Below the pieces are notes generated by a model, which saw nothing but the letters and a program-made list of their open reading frames with translations, had not been told where the DNA came from and made no database searches. A DNA stretch of 64,000 nt from JALYLC01 sp035696365 (lineage in GTDB: Bacteria; Actinomycetota; Thermoleophilia; Gaiellales; JALYLC01): assembly GCA_035696365.1 (NCBI GenBank), contig DASRQS010000099.1:1-64000 (forward strand). Reading direction: 5' to 3'. Shown here piece by piece: positions 56,179 to 64,000 of this stretch (the stretch's first letter is position 1; every line of letters begins with the position of its first letter). The position numbers were made by a program, and so were the translations under genes.

Positions 56179-56928
56179 ATGGACGGGCCTTTCAGCCTGA
56201 GCGGCCGCCGCGTCGTCGTGACCGGCGCTTCGAGCGGCATCGGTGCGGCCGCCGCACGCGGCTTCGCAGCGGCCGGCGCGCGCGTCGCCGGCATCTCGCT
56301 CGACGGCGGCGCGCCTGTCGAAGGCGTGTTCGTCGCGGGGGACACCGGCGATCCGGCGGCCGTCGAGTCGCTCGCGATGCGCGTGGAGGAGGAGTGGGGC
56401 GGCATCGACGTCTGGGTCAACAACGCAGCGGGCCTGATGGTCAAGCCGCTGGTGGAGACGACGGATGATGATTGGCACGGCCTGCTGCGCGCGAACCTGC
56501 ACGGGTACTTCTACGGCTGCCGGGCCGCAGCGCGGCGCATGCTCGCACAGGGCAGCGGCCGTATCGTCAACATCAGTTCCGCGGCGCGCATCCAGGCGGT
56601 CCCGGATCTGTGCGCGTATGCGGCGGCCAAGGGCGGCATCGAGGCCCTCACCAAGACGCTGGCGCTCGAGCTGGCACCGCACGGCATCACCGTCAACGCC
56701 GTCGCGCCGGGAGCGACCGACACGCCGCTCAACGCTCGCACCTACACCGAGCAGGTGCGGCGCACGTACGAGGAGCGCATCCCCATGCACCGCATCGGAA
56801 CGGCCGAGGAGGTCGCCGATACCGTGCTCTTCCTGGCGAGCGACGCGGCCCGGTACGTGACCGGGCACGAGCTCGTCGTCGACGGCGGCCTGACGATCAA
56901 CGGCGCGGTCGGCCATGCTCGGACCTGA
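56179..56928 (+). CDS. Short-chain dehydrogenase/reductase (249 aa)
   Basis: Classical SDR: nucleotide site VVVTGASSGIGAAAARG, NNAAG motif in WVNNAAGLMV, catalytic Ser in RIVNISSAARIQ and the Tyr-x-x-x-Lys in CAYAAAKGGIEALTKTLALE. GHELVVDGGLTINGAVGH closes the fold. In this cluster it probably oxidises a sugar or sugar acid. It is the first gene of an operon with the HutC-type regulator and DUF4432 genes. Confidence 0.9.
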   Translation: MDGPFSLSGRRVVVTGASSGIGAAAARGFAAAGARVAGISLDGGAPVEGVFVAGDTGDPAAVESLAMRVEEEWGGIDVWVNNAAGLMVKPLVETTDDDWHGLLRANLHGYFYGCRAAARRMLAQGSGRIVNISSAARIQAVPDLCAYAAAKGGIEALTKTLALELAPHGITVNAVAPGATDTPLNARTYTEQVRRTYEERIPMHRIGTAEEVADTVLFLASDAARYVTGHELVVDGGLTINGAVGHART

Positions 56929-56952
56929 GCGGGCCGGACACGCGGCTGCACC

Positions 56953-57663
56953 GTGAACGACTTCACCCCCCGCTACTACGCGATCGAGCAATCGCTGCGC
57001 TCGCGCGTGGCCTCGCTCGAAGCGCACGCCCCCCTGCCCTCGGACTCGCAACTTTGCGACGAGTTCGAAGTTTCCCGCATGACGGCGCGGGGAGCCGTCC
57101 AGCGACTCGTGCAGGACGGGCTGGTCTACCGCGTCCCGGGCCGCGGCACGTTCGTCGCCGCAGCGCGCGCGAACCGCACGGCCAGTCAGATCCTCTCGTT
57201 CAGCGACGAGATGCGCAGGCGCGGGCGCGTTCCGACCTCGCGCGTGGTCGAGCGGTCGCGGCGCGCCGCGACCGCCGAGGAAGCGCGGCGGCTCGGCACG
57301 GACGAGGTTTTCGTGCTGCGCCGCGTGCGCGAGGCCGATGGCGAGCCCGTGGCGCTCGAGACGGCGTGCTTCCCGGCAGCCAACGTGACAGATGTGCTCG
57401 ACGGCGACCTCGGCTCCGAGTCGGTCTTCGCGCTGCTCGCGCGCGCAGGCCTGGTGCCGACCGCAGGCCGCGCGGCGATCTCCTCCGAGGCCGCAACGGC
57501 GCAAGATGCGAAGCTGCTCGGTGTCAAGCGCGGAGAGCCCCTGCTCGTCGAACGGCGCCTGATCGCCGATCAGGCGGGGGTGCCGCTGGAACTGACCGAA
57601 AGCCGCTACGTGGGGTCGCGCTACGGGCTCGACGTCGAGTTCGAGGTGGCGTTGCCGCAGTGA
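56953..57663 (+). CDS. GntR family regulator, HutC subfamily (236 aa)
   Basis: An N-terminal winged helix (LPSDSQLCDEFEVSRMTARG, then GLVYRVPGRGTFVAA) and a C-terminal UTRA effector domain (LRRVREADGEPVALETACFP, PLLVERRLIADQAGVPLELT). HutC-subfamily members recognise GT-N-TA-N-AC sequences, and GTCTAGAC occurs in both divergent promoters of the cluster. The ligand is likely a sugar acid or related intermediate. GTG start; TGA overlaps the start of the DUF4432 gene. Confidence 0.9.
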   Translation: MNDFTPRYYAIEQSLRSRVASLEAHAPLPSDSQLCDEFEVSRMTARGAVQRLVQDGLVYRVPGRGTFVAAARANRTASQILSFSDEMRRRGRVPTSRVVERSRRAATAEEARRLGTDEVFVLRRVREADGEPVALETACFPAANVTDVLDGDLGSESVFALLARAGLVPTAGRAAISSEAATAQDAKLLGVKRGEPLLVERRLIADQAGVPLELTESRYVGSRYGLDVEFEVALPQ

Positions 57664-58454
57664 GCCTCGTGGAGACGGCAACGCTGTCGGACGGCGATCT
57701 CAGCGTCGACGTCATTCCCTCCCGCGGACTCGACCTCGGAACGGCCCGGCTCGCCGGCAGGCGCTTCTCCTGGGAGTCACCGATCGGCTTCGTCCCTTGG
57801 CAGGGCGACTTCAGCAGGTCCTTCGGCGGCGGGCTGCTGGTGACGTGCGGCCTGCGCAACGTCGGGGCCCCCTCCGAGGGCCATCCGCTACACGGCTGGT
57901 ACAGCTCGCTGCCGGCGCGCGACGTGGAGATCGAGCGAAGCGTTGCTCGCGGCCGCGTCGTCGATGCCTCGGTACCCGGGCCGACGCTCGAGCTCACACG
58001 GGAGATCCGGGTGGAAGCCGGCGTGATCGCCGTGACCGACATCGTGCGGAACGCCGGTACGTCGCATGAGCCCGCGCCGCTGCTGTACCACGTCAACCTG
58101 CTCTGGGACAGCGTCCAGAGCGATGCACGCGAGGTCGTTCCACGCGACGACGACGCGCGCGACGGCGGTTGGCGCGAGCGCGGGCCGATCGGCCCCGAGC
58201 GCGTCTACGAGCACATCGGCGCAGCGGGCGCCGAGGTGCTGTTCGGCGACATCGAGGTGCACGTGCAGTCGAGCCTCCCCCGGCTCTGGCAGTGGATCGA
58301 GCCCTCCTACGACGCGCTCGGAATCGAGCCCGCGAACTGCGGCGTGCGCGGGCGTGCGCACGACCGCGAGGAGGGGCGGCAGCCCACGCTCGCACCTGGC
58401 GAGGGACGCACGAGCACGCTCGAGATCAGGGTCAGGGAACGAGCACGTACTTGA
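57660..58454 (+). CDS. DUF4432 / aldose-epimerase-like protein (264 aa)
   Basis: The sequence has the features of the DUF4432 galactose-mutarotase-like group: LSVDVIPSRGLDLGTARLAG near the start, GGLLVTCGLRNVGAPSEGHP, HGWYSSLPARDVEIERSVAR, and LLYHVNLLWD in the middle. Such proteins are thought to convert anomers or isomers of sugars. It overlaps the regulator gene by 4 bases (GTGA) and the convergent zinc dehydrogenase by 23 bases. Confidence 0.8.
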   Translation: MSLVETATLSDGDLSVDVIPSRGLDLGTARLAGRRFSWESPIGFVPWQGDFSRSFGGGLLVTCGLRNVGAPSEGHPLHGWYSSLPARDVEIERSVARGRVVDASVPGPTLELTREIRVEAGVIAVTDIVRNAGTSHEPAPLLYHVNLLWDSVQSDAREVVPRDDDARDGGWRERGPIGPERVYEHIGAAGAEVLFGDIEVHVQSSLPRLWQWIEPSYDALGIEPANCGVRGRAHDREEGRQPTLAPGEGRTSTLEIRVRERART

Positions 58455-59424
58455 TGCCGCCACCGGCGCGTGTCGACTCGAAGGCCTGAGCCCACTCCTC
58501 GAGTGGCACCGCCGCGGTCAGCAGCGGCTCGAGCTCGACCCGCCGCTCGCGGATCAACTCGAGCGCCCGCGCCCACGAGGCCGGCGTCGAGGCGTTGCCC
58601 GAGGTCACCGTCAGCTCGCCGAAGCAGACCAGGTCGAAGGGGATCGCAACGGGCTTGCCGGCGAGGCCGATCTGGACATAGCGAGCGCCGCGTCGGGCCG
58701 ACTCGAGTGCGAACGCCATGCCGGCCTCGTGGCCGGAGCACTCGACGACGACGTCGAATGCCCCGGCGCTGCCCTCCTCCGTCGTGGAGGTCGTGAAGCC
58801 GAGGGACCGTGCGGCCGCCAGCCGATTGGCGTCGCGTGGCGTCCCGCGCACATGCACCTCGGCCCCGGCGGCACGAGCGACCTGCGCCGCGAGCAACCCG
58901 ATGGGGCCCGGGCCGACGACGAGAGCGGCGTCGCCCGGCCCGACCCGATCGGGATCGAGCAGCGACTGGCAGCAGCACGCGAGCGGCTCGGCCATCGACG
59001 CGGCGGCGCCGTCCAGCCAATCCGGGATGCGGTGCAGGTTGCGCACCGGCACGTGCAGCCTCGGCGCGAAGCCGCCGTCGGCGAACGAGCCGATGGAGCG
59101 GCGCTCGAGGCAGAGATTGATCCGGTTGCCGCGGCAGTGCCCGCAGTGCCCACAGGTCGAGAAGTACGTCTCGGTCACGACCCGCGCGTCCTGCCAGCTC
59201 GCTTCGACGCCCTCGCCCAGGTCTGCGACGACGCCGGAGACCTCATGGCCCATCGTCACCGGAGGCCGGGAGGCGTACTCGCCGTCGTAGATGTGGAGAT
59301 CGGTGCCGCAGATGCCGGCCGCCACCACGGCGAGGACGACGTGCCCCGGGGCCGGGGAGGGCTCGGGGCGGTCGGCGAGATCGACGTTGCCGACCCCGGG
59401 AGCGAGCTTCGTCAGGCCGCGCAG
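58432..59424 (-). CDS. Zinc-dependent alcohol/polyol dehydrogenase (330 aa)
   Basis: A medium-chain dehydrogenase: catalytic Cys in AAGICGTDLHIYDG, GHE in TMGHEVSGVVADLG, structural zinc cysteines in STCGHCGHCRGNRINLC, and nucleotide loop ALVVGPGPIGLLAAQVARAA. The family should begin (M)RGLTKLAPGVGNV; the codon at that place is CTG (59424) and no ATG, GTG or TTG lies in frame between it and the operator, so a CTG start is proposed. The promoter TAGACA-N17-TCTACC overlaps the HutC-type operator. Confidence 0.82.
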   Translation of the reverse strand: MRGLTKLAPGVGNVDLADRPEPSPAPGHVVLAVVAAGICGTDLHIYDGEYASRPPVTMGHEVSGVVADLGEGVEASWQDARVVTETYFSTCGHCGHCRGNRINLCLERRSIGSFADGGFAPRLHVPVRNLHRIPDWLDGAAASMAEPLACCCQSLLDPDRVGPGDAALVVGPGPIGLLAAQVARAAGAEVHVRGTPRDANRLAAARSLGFTTSTTEEGSAGAFDVVVECSGHEAGMAFALESARRGARYVQIGLAGKPVAIPFDLVCFGELTVTSGNASTPASWARALELIRERRVELEPLLTAAVPLEEWAQAFESTRAGGGIKYVLVP

Positions 59425-59471
59425 AGCGTCCGCCCGCTGCTGGGGAGGGTAGAGTCGAGTGCCATCAACCT

Positions 59472-59479
59472 GTCTAGAC
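59472..59479. promoter_or_regulatory. HutC-type operator, second copy
   Basis: GTCTAGAC recurs in the region between the divergent zinc dehydrogenase and Gfo/Idh/MocA genes (59425-59689). On the minus strand it overlaps the -35 of the dehydrogenase. The rest of this 265-base gap shows no other feature except AAGGAAGGAG before the GTG at 59690. Confidence 0.6.
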
Positions 59480-59689
59480 GTTTCGACGTTCTCACTGAAT
59501 AAGCGTGGTGTCTGGAGCGGCGTGGATCGCCTGCGTTCCGCCAGTCGGGCGCGGTGCCTCTCGCGCCGTTGGAGGGGCGCCCGACTGTCAGACCTCCGTC
59601 GACCCGCAAGCCACTCGCGCGCCACATTCCGCAGCCTGCGACGTTAGTGCGGCCGCCTGCGGCCGTCAAGGAAGGAGCTCTCGGATCTC

Positions 59690-60892
59690 GTGAAGGGCCA
59701 TCAGGTGACGATGCTGGGGACCGGGCTGATCGGTCTCTTCTACACCCGCACGCTGCACTCACAGCGCAGCCGCGACCGCGTGCACATCGTCTACTCCCGC
59801 TCTCAGGAGCGGGCGGACGCGTTCGCGCGCGAGAACGCGGTGCCGGTGATTTCGACCGACCTCGAGGAGGCGATCGCCCACCCCGGGACGGACACGGTCG
59901 TGATCGGCCTGCCGAACGACCTCCATCTCAGGGCGGTCGAGCTGTGTGCGAAGCACGGCAAGGCGGTGCTCTGCACGAAGCCGATCGCGCGCACGGGCGC
60001 CGAGGCCGAGCAGATCCTCGACATCGCGGAGGGTGCCGGCATCTTCGCGGGCTACCTCGAGGATCTCGTCTACACGCCGAAGACCCTGAAGGCCGTGCAG
60101 GCCGTGCAGGCCGGGCAGATCGGCACGGTCACCTGGGCGCGCTCGCGCGAGACCCACCCGGGTCCGCACTCGGCCTGGTTCTGGGACGCGAAGCAGGCCG
60201 GCGGCGGTGCCGTCATCGACCTCGGCTGCCACTGCATCGAGATCATCCGCTGCTTCATGGGCAAGGGCAACCGGCCGGTCGAGGCGATGGCCTGGATGGA
60301 CACGCTCGTGCACCCGATCGAGGCGGAGGACAACGCCATCGCCCTGATCAGGTTCGAGTCGGGCGCGATGGGGCAGTTCGAGGTCTCGTGGACCTTCCGG
60401 GGCGGCATGGACCTGCGTGACGAGGTCACCGGCACCGAGGGCACGATCTGGACGAATCACTTCCTGCGCACGGGCTTCGAGATGTTCACGACGGGCGCCG
60501 GCGACGGCTACGTGGCCGAGAAGGCCGAGAGCGCGAGCGGCTGGCTGTTCCCCGTCGGCGACGAGGTCTCGGAGCTCGGCTACGTCGACATGTTCACGGA
60601 CATGTTCGACGCGTTGGACGAGGGCCGCGCCCCGAGCGAGACCTTCTACGACGGCTACGTCGTGAACACGGTGATGGACGCCTGCTACGCCTCGGCGCGC
60701 TCGGGCAGGTGGGAGCCGATCCAGCTGGACGACTGGCGCGGGGGCACGACCGCGCGGATCTCGCATGAGCGCCGCACCTTCGAGGGCAAGACGGTGATCA
60801 AGGAGGAGCAGATGCCGGACGGACGCCGCAAGCTGATCCTCAAGGACGAGCAGTCGGGAGCGTTCTCCGACGTCGTCACGAGCGCCCCATGA
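59690..60892 (+). CDS. Gfo/Idh/MocA family oxidoreductase (400 aa)
   Basis: An NAD(P)-dependent sugar/cyclitol dehydrogenase fold. VTMLGTGLIGLFYTRTLHS is the nucleotide site, DTVVIGLPNDLHLRAVELCA and GKAVLCTKPIARTGAEAEQI the characteristic helix and the lysine of the CTKP (EKP-like) motif, and GGGAVIDLGCHCIEIIRCFM the substrate-side His. GTG start with AAGGAAGGAG upstream. It overlaps the mannonate dehydratase gene by four bases. Confidence 0.9.
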   Translation: MKGHQVTMLGTGLIGLFYTRTLHSQRSRDRVHIVYSRSQERADAFARENAVPVISTDLEEAIAHPGTDTVVIGLPNDLHLRAVELCAKHGKAVLCTKPIARTGAEAEQILDIAEGAGIFAGYLEDLVYTPKTLKAVQAVQAGQIGTVTWARSRETHPGPHSAWFWDAKQAGGGAVIDLGCHCIEIIRCFMGKGNRPVEAMAWMDTLVHPIEAEDNAIALIRFESGAMGQFEVSWTFRGGMDLRDEVTGTEGTIWTNHFLRTGFEMFTTGAGDGYVAEKAESASGWLFPVGDEVSELGYVDMFTDMFDALDEGRAPSETFYDGYVVNTVMDACYASARSGRWEPIQLDDWRGGTTARISHERRTFEGKTVIKEEQMPDGRRKLILKDEQSGAFSDVVTSAP

Positions 60893-61929
60893 CGACAGCC
60901 CCCGGGCGCATCGAACTCGCCGAGATCCTGCTCGAACCCAGGCCCACGCCCTTCTGGCGCGCGCTGCGGCAGATCGGCGTCGACCGGGCGGTGGGCGTGC
61001 TCCCGCGCCAGCACGCCGACTGGCGCCAGTCGCGTGCGGAGGCGCCGTGGGATTACACCCCGCTGCGCATCTACCAGCAGCTGCTGGCCGAGGAGGGCTT
61101 CAGCCTCGACGTGATCGAGGACAACCCGCCCATGGACGCAATCCGGCTCGGCGGGCCGGGCAGGGAGGAGGAGCTCGAGATCTTCAAGCTCCTGGTGCAG
61201 AACATGGGCCGGCTGGGGATCCCGGTGCTCTGTTACAACTGGATGCCCGTGCTCGGGTGGCTGCGCACGTCGTCCCGCGTCCCGGGCCGCGCGGGCGCGA
61301 CCGTCGGGGGCTTCGACTCGGATGTCATCGCCGGAGCGCCGCTCACGTCCGCAGGCGTCGTGGCCGGCCATGAGCTCGTGCGTAATCTCGGCTGGTTCCT
61401 CGAGCGCATCGTCCCGGTCGCCGAGAAGGCGGGAGTGCGGCTCGCCATGCACCCGGACGATCCGCCGCTGCCGTCGGTCCGCGGCATCGACCGCATCCTC
61501 TCGAGCGTCGACGGCTTCCGCCGCCTGCTGGAGCTCAACGAGAGCCCGGTCAACGGCATCACGCTCTGCCAGGGCAACTTCACGCTGATGACGCCGGACG
61601 TCCCGGCCGTGATCCGCGAGTTCGGCAACGAGCGCCGCATCCACTTCGTGCACTTCCGGGACGTGCGCGGTACGTCCGAGCGCTTCGTCGAGACGTTCCA
61701 CGACGAGGGCCAGACGGACATGCTGGCGTGCATGCACGCCTATCGCGAGGTCGGCTACGAGGGCGTGCTGCGCACCGATCACGTGCCAGAGATCTCGGGC
61801 GACTCCTCGCGCCTCGGCGGCTACTCCGACCTCGCCCGCCTGCACGCCATCGGCTACACGCAGGGCCTACGCGAGGCCGTCTACGGGCGTACGCTCAGCG
61901 CCACCGAGTCCGCCAGGGAGGACCGATGA
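60889..61929 (+). CDS. uxuA: Mannonate dehydratase UxuA-like (346 aa)
   Basis: UxuA dehydrates D-mannonate to 2-keto-3-deoxygluconate. LCYNWMPVLGWLRTSS, VRLAMHPDDPPLPSVRGIDR, GITLCQGNFTLM, RRIHFVHFRDVRGT and GVLRTDHVPEISGD are conserved metal- and substrate-binding stretches (His, Cys, His, Asp ligands visible). Length is normal. It is coupled at both ends (ATGA) in the operon with Gfo/Idh and a PEP-utilising protein. The true substrate could be another sugar acid. Confidence 0.9.
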   Translation: MTTAPGRIELAEILLEPRPTPFWRALRQIGVDRAVGVLPRQHADWRQSRAEAPWDYTPLRIYQQLLAEEGFSLDVIEDNPPMDAIRLGGPGREEELEIFKLLVQNMGRLGIPVLCYNWMPVLGWLRTSSRVPGRAGATVGGFDSDVIAGAPLTSAGVVAGHELVRNLGWFLERIVPVAEKAGVRLAMHPDDPPLPSVRGIDRILSSVDGFRRLLELNESPVNGITLCQGNFTLMTPDVPAVIREFGNERRIHFVHFRDVRGTSERFVETFHDEGQTDMLACMHAYREVGYEGVLRTDHVPEISGDSSRLGGYSDLARLHAIGYTQGLREAVYGRTLSATESAREDR

Positions 61930-63749
61930 GCGAGCCCAGCGCCGAGACGAACTTCCTCAGTCCCTTCGACGTGCCGACGCCGGAGGGCGCCGAGGGCTGG
62001 GAGGAGATGTATCCGTACTACCTCCTCTTCGATCCCGAGCGGCGCGAGGCCGAGGAGAAGCGCTTCTGGTTCTACAACGGCATGCATTTCCCGGAGCCGA
62101 TGCCGGCCTTCGACATGATCACGGCCGAGTCGTGCTACCTCTCGATCGGCCTCTACCAGGGTCGCGTGTTCCAGATCCCGACCGTGCTCGGGATCGAGCA
62201 CCGCGTCGTCAACGGCTACGTCTACATCACCGCCAACGAGGTGAGCGACCCGGCCGAGATCGAGCAGAGGCTCGCGGTCTTCCTGCCGCGGATCGGCTTC
62301 TACTACGCGAACTGGGACACGCTGGTGAACCGCTGGCAGGCGGCGGTCGACTCGGCCATCCAGGAGCTGACCGCGCTCGAGGTGCCGCGTCTGCCCGAGA
62401 TCGAGGACGAGCAGGAACTGCTGCACGATCACAAGCTCGGCTCGAACTTCCGGCTGATGACCGCCTACGACCACTGCATCGGCCTCTACAACGAGCTCAA
62501 CCAGCTGCATTTCGAGCTCCTGTTGCTCGCCTACGGCGCGTACCTGACGTTCTTCCAGTTCTGCCAGGCGGCCTTCCCCGACATGGGGATGCAGGTGATG
62601 ACGCAGATGATCGCGGGCTACGACACGACGATGTTCCGCCCCGACGACGAGCTCAAGGCGCTCGCCAGCGCGGCGATCGCACACGGTGTCGACGGCTCCT
62701 TCGCCGACGGCCGCACACCCGCCGAGGTGCTGGCCGAGCTCGAGGCGAGCGAGGGCGGCCGGGCCTGGATCGCCGAGCTCGAGGCGCGTAAGCACCCCTG
62801 GTTCTTCATGTCGACGGGCGACGGCTTCTACCACCACCACCGCGCCTGGGTCGACGACCTCCGGCTTCCGTTCACGGCGATCACGGGCTACATCGCGCAG
62901 ATTCGCACGGGCACGTCGCTCGAGCGCCCCAAGGCGCGGCTGCTGGCCGAACGCGATCGCATCGCGCGGGAGTACGCCCAGCTGCTCTCCTCCGACGAGG
63001 AGCGGGCGTCGTTCCAGGAGATGCTCGGGCTCTGCCGCCACGTGTTCCCCCACGCCGAGGGCCACAAGTTCTTCATCGAGCACTGGGGCACCTCGCTGTT
63101 CTTCAACAAGATGCGCGAGATCGGGGCGGTCATGGCCGAGCATGGCTTCTTCGAGAGCGCCGAGGACGTCTTCTACCTCAACGTCCACGAGGTACACGCG
63201 GCGCTCTCCGACCTCGGGCTCGCCTGGTCGGGCGGCACCGCAGCGCGCGGGACGGTCTACTGGCCGCCGCGCATCGCCCGGCGCAAGGAGATCCTCGCGC
63301 GGCTCTCGGAGTGGACGCCCCCGCCGGCGCTCGGCTTCGTGCCCGAGGTCATCACCGATCCGACGGTGCAGCTGCTCTGGGGCGTCACCGCTGACCGGTT
63401 ACGCGCCTGGGCGAGCCAGAGCGACGACGAGGGCATCACCGGATACGCGGCCTCGCCGGGTGTCGCCGAGGGCCTCGCACGCGTCGTGCGCGACGTCAAC
63501 GACATCGGCACGGTGCAGCAGGACGAGGTGCTCGTCTGCTCGGTGACCGCGCCGAGCTGGGGGCCCGTGTTCCCGAAGATCGCCGCTGCGGTTTCCGACA
63601 TCGGCGGGATGATGTCGCACGCCGCGATCGTCGCCCGCGAGTACGGGCTGCCCGCGGTCGTCGGCACGGGCCACGCGACCAAGCTGATCAAGACGGGCGA
63701 CCGCGTGCGCGTCGACGGCGACAACGGCACCGTCACTATCCTGACCTGA
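61926..63749 (+). CDS. PEP-utilising enzyme with mobile (phosphohistidine) domain (607 aa)
   Basis: The last 80 residues are the mobile domain of PEP synthase-like enzymes: ARVVRDVNDIGTVQQDEVLV, then SDIGGMMSHAAIVAREYGLP with the phospho-accepting His in MSHAAI. The first 500 residues are a helical region (FWFYNGMHFPEPMPAFDMIT, LMTAYDHCIGLYNELNQLHF) that I do not recognise beyond similarity to PEP-utilising proteins of this split type. The nucleotide-binding half is encoded by the next gene, so the two act as one enzyme, as in phenylphosphate synthase. ATG overlaps the UxuA stop. Confidence 0.82.
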   Translation: MSEPSAETNFLSPFDVPTPEGAEGWEEMYPYYLLFDPERREAEEKRFWFYNGMHFPEPMPAFDMITAESCYLSIGLYQGRVFQIPTVLGIEHRVVNGYVYITANEVSDPAEIEQRLAVFLPRIGFYYANWDTLVNRWQAAVDSAIQELTALEVPRLPEIEDEQELLHDHKLGSNFRLMTAYDHCIGLYNELNQLHFELLLLAYGAYLTFFQFCQAAFPDMGMQVMTQMIAGYDTTMFRPDDELKALASAAIAHGVDGSFADGRTPAEVLAELEASEGGRAWIAELEARKHPWFFMSTGDGFYHHHRAWVDDLRLPFTAITGYIAQIRTGTSLERPKARLLAERDRIAREYAQLLSSDEERASFQEMLGLCRHVFPHAEGHKFFIEHWGTSLFFNKMREIGAVMAEHGFFESAEDVFYLNVHEVHAALSDLGLAWSGGTAARGTVYWPPRIARRKEILARLSEWTPPPALGFVPEVITDPTVQLLWGVTADRLRAWASQSDDEGITGYAASPGVAEGLARVVRDVNDIGTVQQDEVLVCSVTAPSWGPVFPKIAAAVSDIGGMMSHAAIVAREYGLPAVVGTGHATKLIKTGDRVRVDGDNGTVTILT

Positions 63750-64000
63750 GTGGCTGAGACGCGCACCACCGTCCCCTTCGAGGAGCTGCGCGCCGACCAG
63801 GTCGAGCTGGTCGGGGGCAAGTGCGCGAATCTGGGCGAGCTGACGGGGGCCGGCTTTCCGGTCCCGCCCGGCTTCGCCGTCACGACGGCCGCCTACGAGC
63901 GCGACGACATCGGCGCGGCGGTGGGCGAGGCCTACGCCGAGCTCGGTCGCCAGGTCGGCCAGAGCGATCCACCGGTCGCCGTGCGCTCGAGCGCGATCGC
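63750..64000 (+). CDS. PEP/pyruvate-binding (ATP-grasp) subunit, cut by window end
   Basis: The first 83 residues of the nucleotide-binding domain of PEP-synthase-like enzymes: VELVGGKCANLGELTGAGFP, then VPPGFAVTTAAYE, and VAVRSSAIA at the edge. GTG 63750 directly follows the stop of the mobile-domain gene. The gene continues beyond the window. It should phosphorylate the histidine of the preceding protein, which then passes the phosphate to an unknown acceptor. Confidence 0.85.
   Translation, partial: MAETRTTVPFEELRADQVELVGGKCANLGELTGAGFPVPPGFAVTTAAYERDDIGAAVGEAYAELGRQVGQSDPPVAVRSSAI

Noticed and set aside
1..64000. Prophage, insertion sequence or integrative element
   Set aside because: No integrase, transposase, phage structural gene, tRNA attachment site or long terminal repeat was seen.

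Overview
The window is about 70% G+C and gene-dense, with many ATGA/GTGA start-stop overlaps, several genes that look leaderless (a -10 hexamer about 7 bases before the start codon) and an actinobacterial-type LexA box. Together with collagen-like repeat proteins, a large LuxR-type ATPase regulator, DHA2-type MFS pumps and STAS/ECF proteins, this suggests an actinomycete, possibly class Thermoleophilia. That placement is an inference. I see no rRNA, tRNA, CRISPR array, transposase or integrase.

Layout. 0-2.4 kb: two secreted collagen-like proteins on the minus strand that share a conserved, foldable upstream element. 2.4-14 kb: small metabolic and regulatory genes (PhzF, VOC, DUF1905/YdeI, LCM methyltransferase, GNAT, LuxR-ATPase, RibD-like, AraC, winged-helix protein, ECF sigma, STAS), with a family of palindromic repeats between convergent genes. 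14-18.5 kb: an MFS pump, an aldo/keto reductase remnant, and a compact queC-queE-queD operon for preQ0. 18.7-26.4 kb: MoxR ATPase and DUF58 genes facing a three-gene operon of membrane/VWA proteins. 26.5-31.7 kb: a respiratory-looking module of two PQQ-type beta-propeller proteins, a lipoprotein cytochrome c with a recent partial duplicate, a cytidylate-kinase-like protein and a MerR regulator; their promoters share a motif. 31.7-37.5 kb: hydrolase genes, dinB under a LexA box, TfoX-like, a low-GC orphan, a cyclic-nucleotide-binding protein, and a collapsed copy of an arsR/MFS pair. 37.5-42.2 kb: the intact arsR/MFS pair, RibD-like, alpha/beta hydrolase and L,D-transpeptidase genes.

42.2-49.8 kb: the circularly permuted ATP-grasp / alpha-E / transglutaminase operon, with DUF2252 and Dps genes next to it; then a cNMP-domain thioredoxin-reductase-like flavoprotein without a CxxC motif, and a DksA/TraR-like protein that has lost its zinc cysteines. 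49.8-54.2 kb: a TetR-controlled MFS pump plus two flavin oxidoreductases. 54.1-64 kb (running off the end): a catabolic cluster with alanine-racemase-like, phytanoyl-CoA-dioxygenase-like, SDR, HutC/GntR, DUF4432, zinc dehydrogenase, Gfo/Idh/MocA, mannonate dehydratase and a split PEP-synthase-like enzyme. A HutC-type operator (GTCTAGAC) occurs in both divergent promoter regions of this cluster, which argues for one regulon. This is the best candidate for an undescribed pathway.

Gene decay is frequent: a frameshifted tetR, three short reading frames that join the start of one gene to an unrelated or distal end (aldo/keto reductase, serine hydrolase, phosphotriesterase), the collapsed arsR/MFS copy and the duplicated cytochrome. 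Two of the frameshifts are single-base losses in G/C runs, so sequencing error must be excluded.
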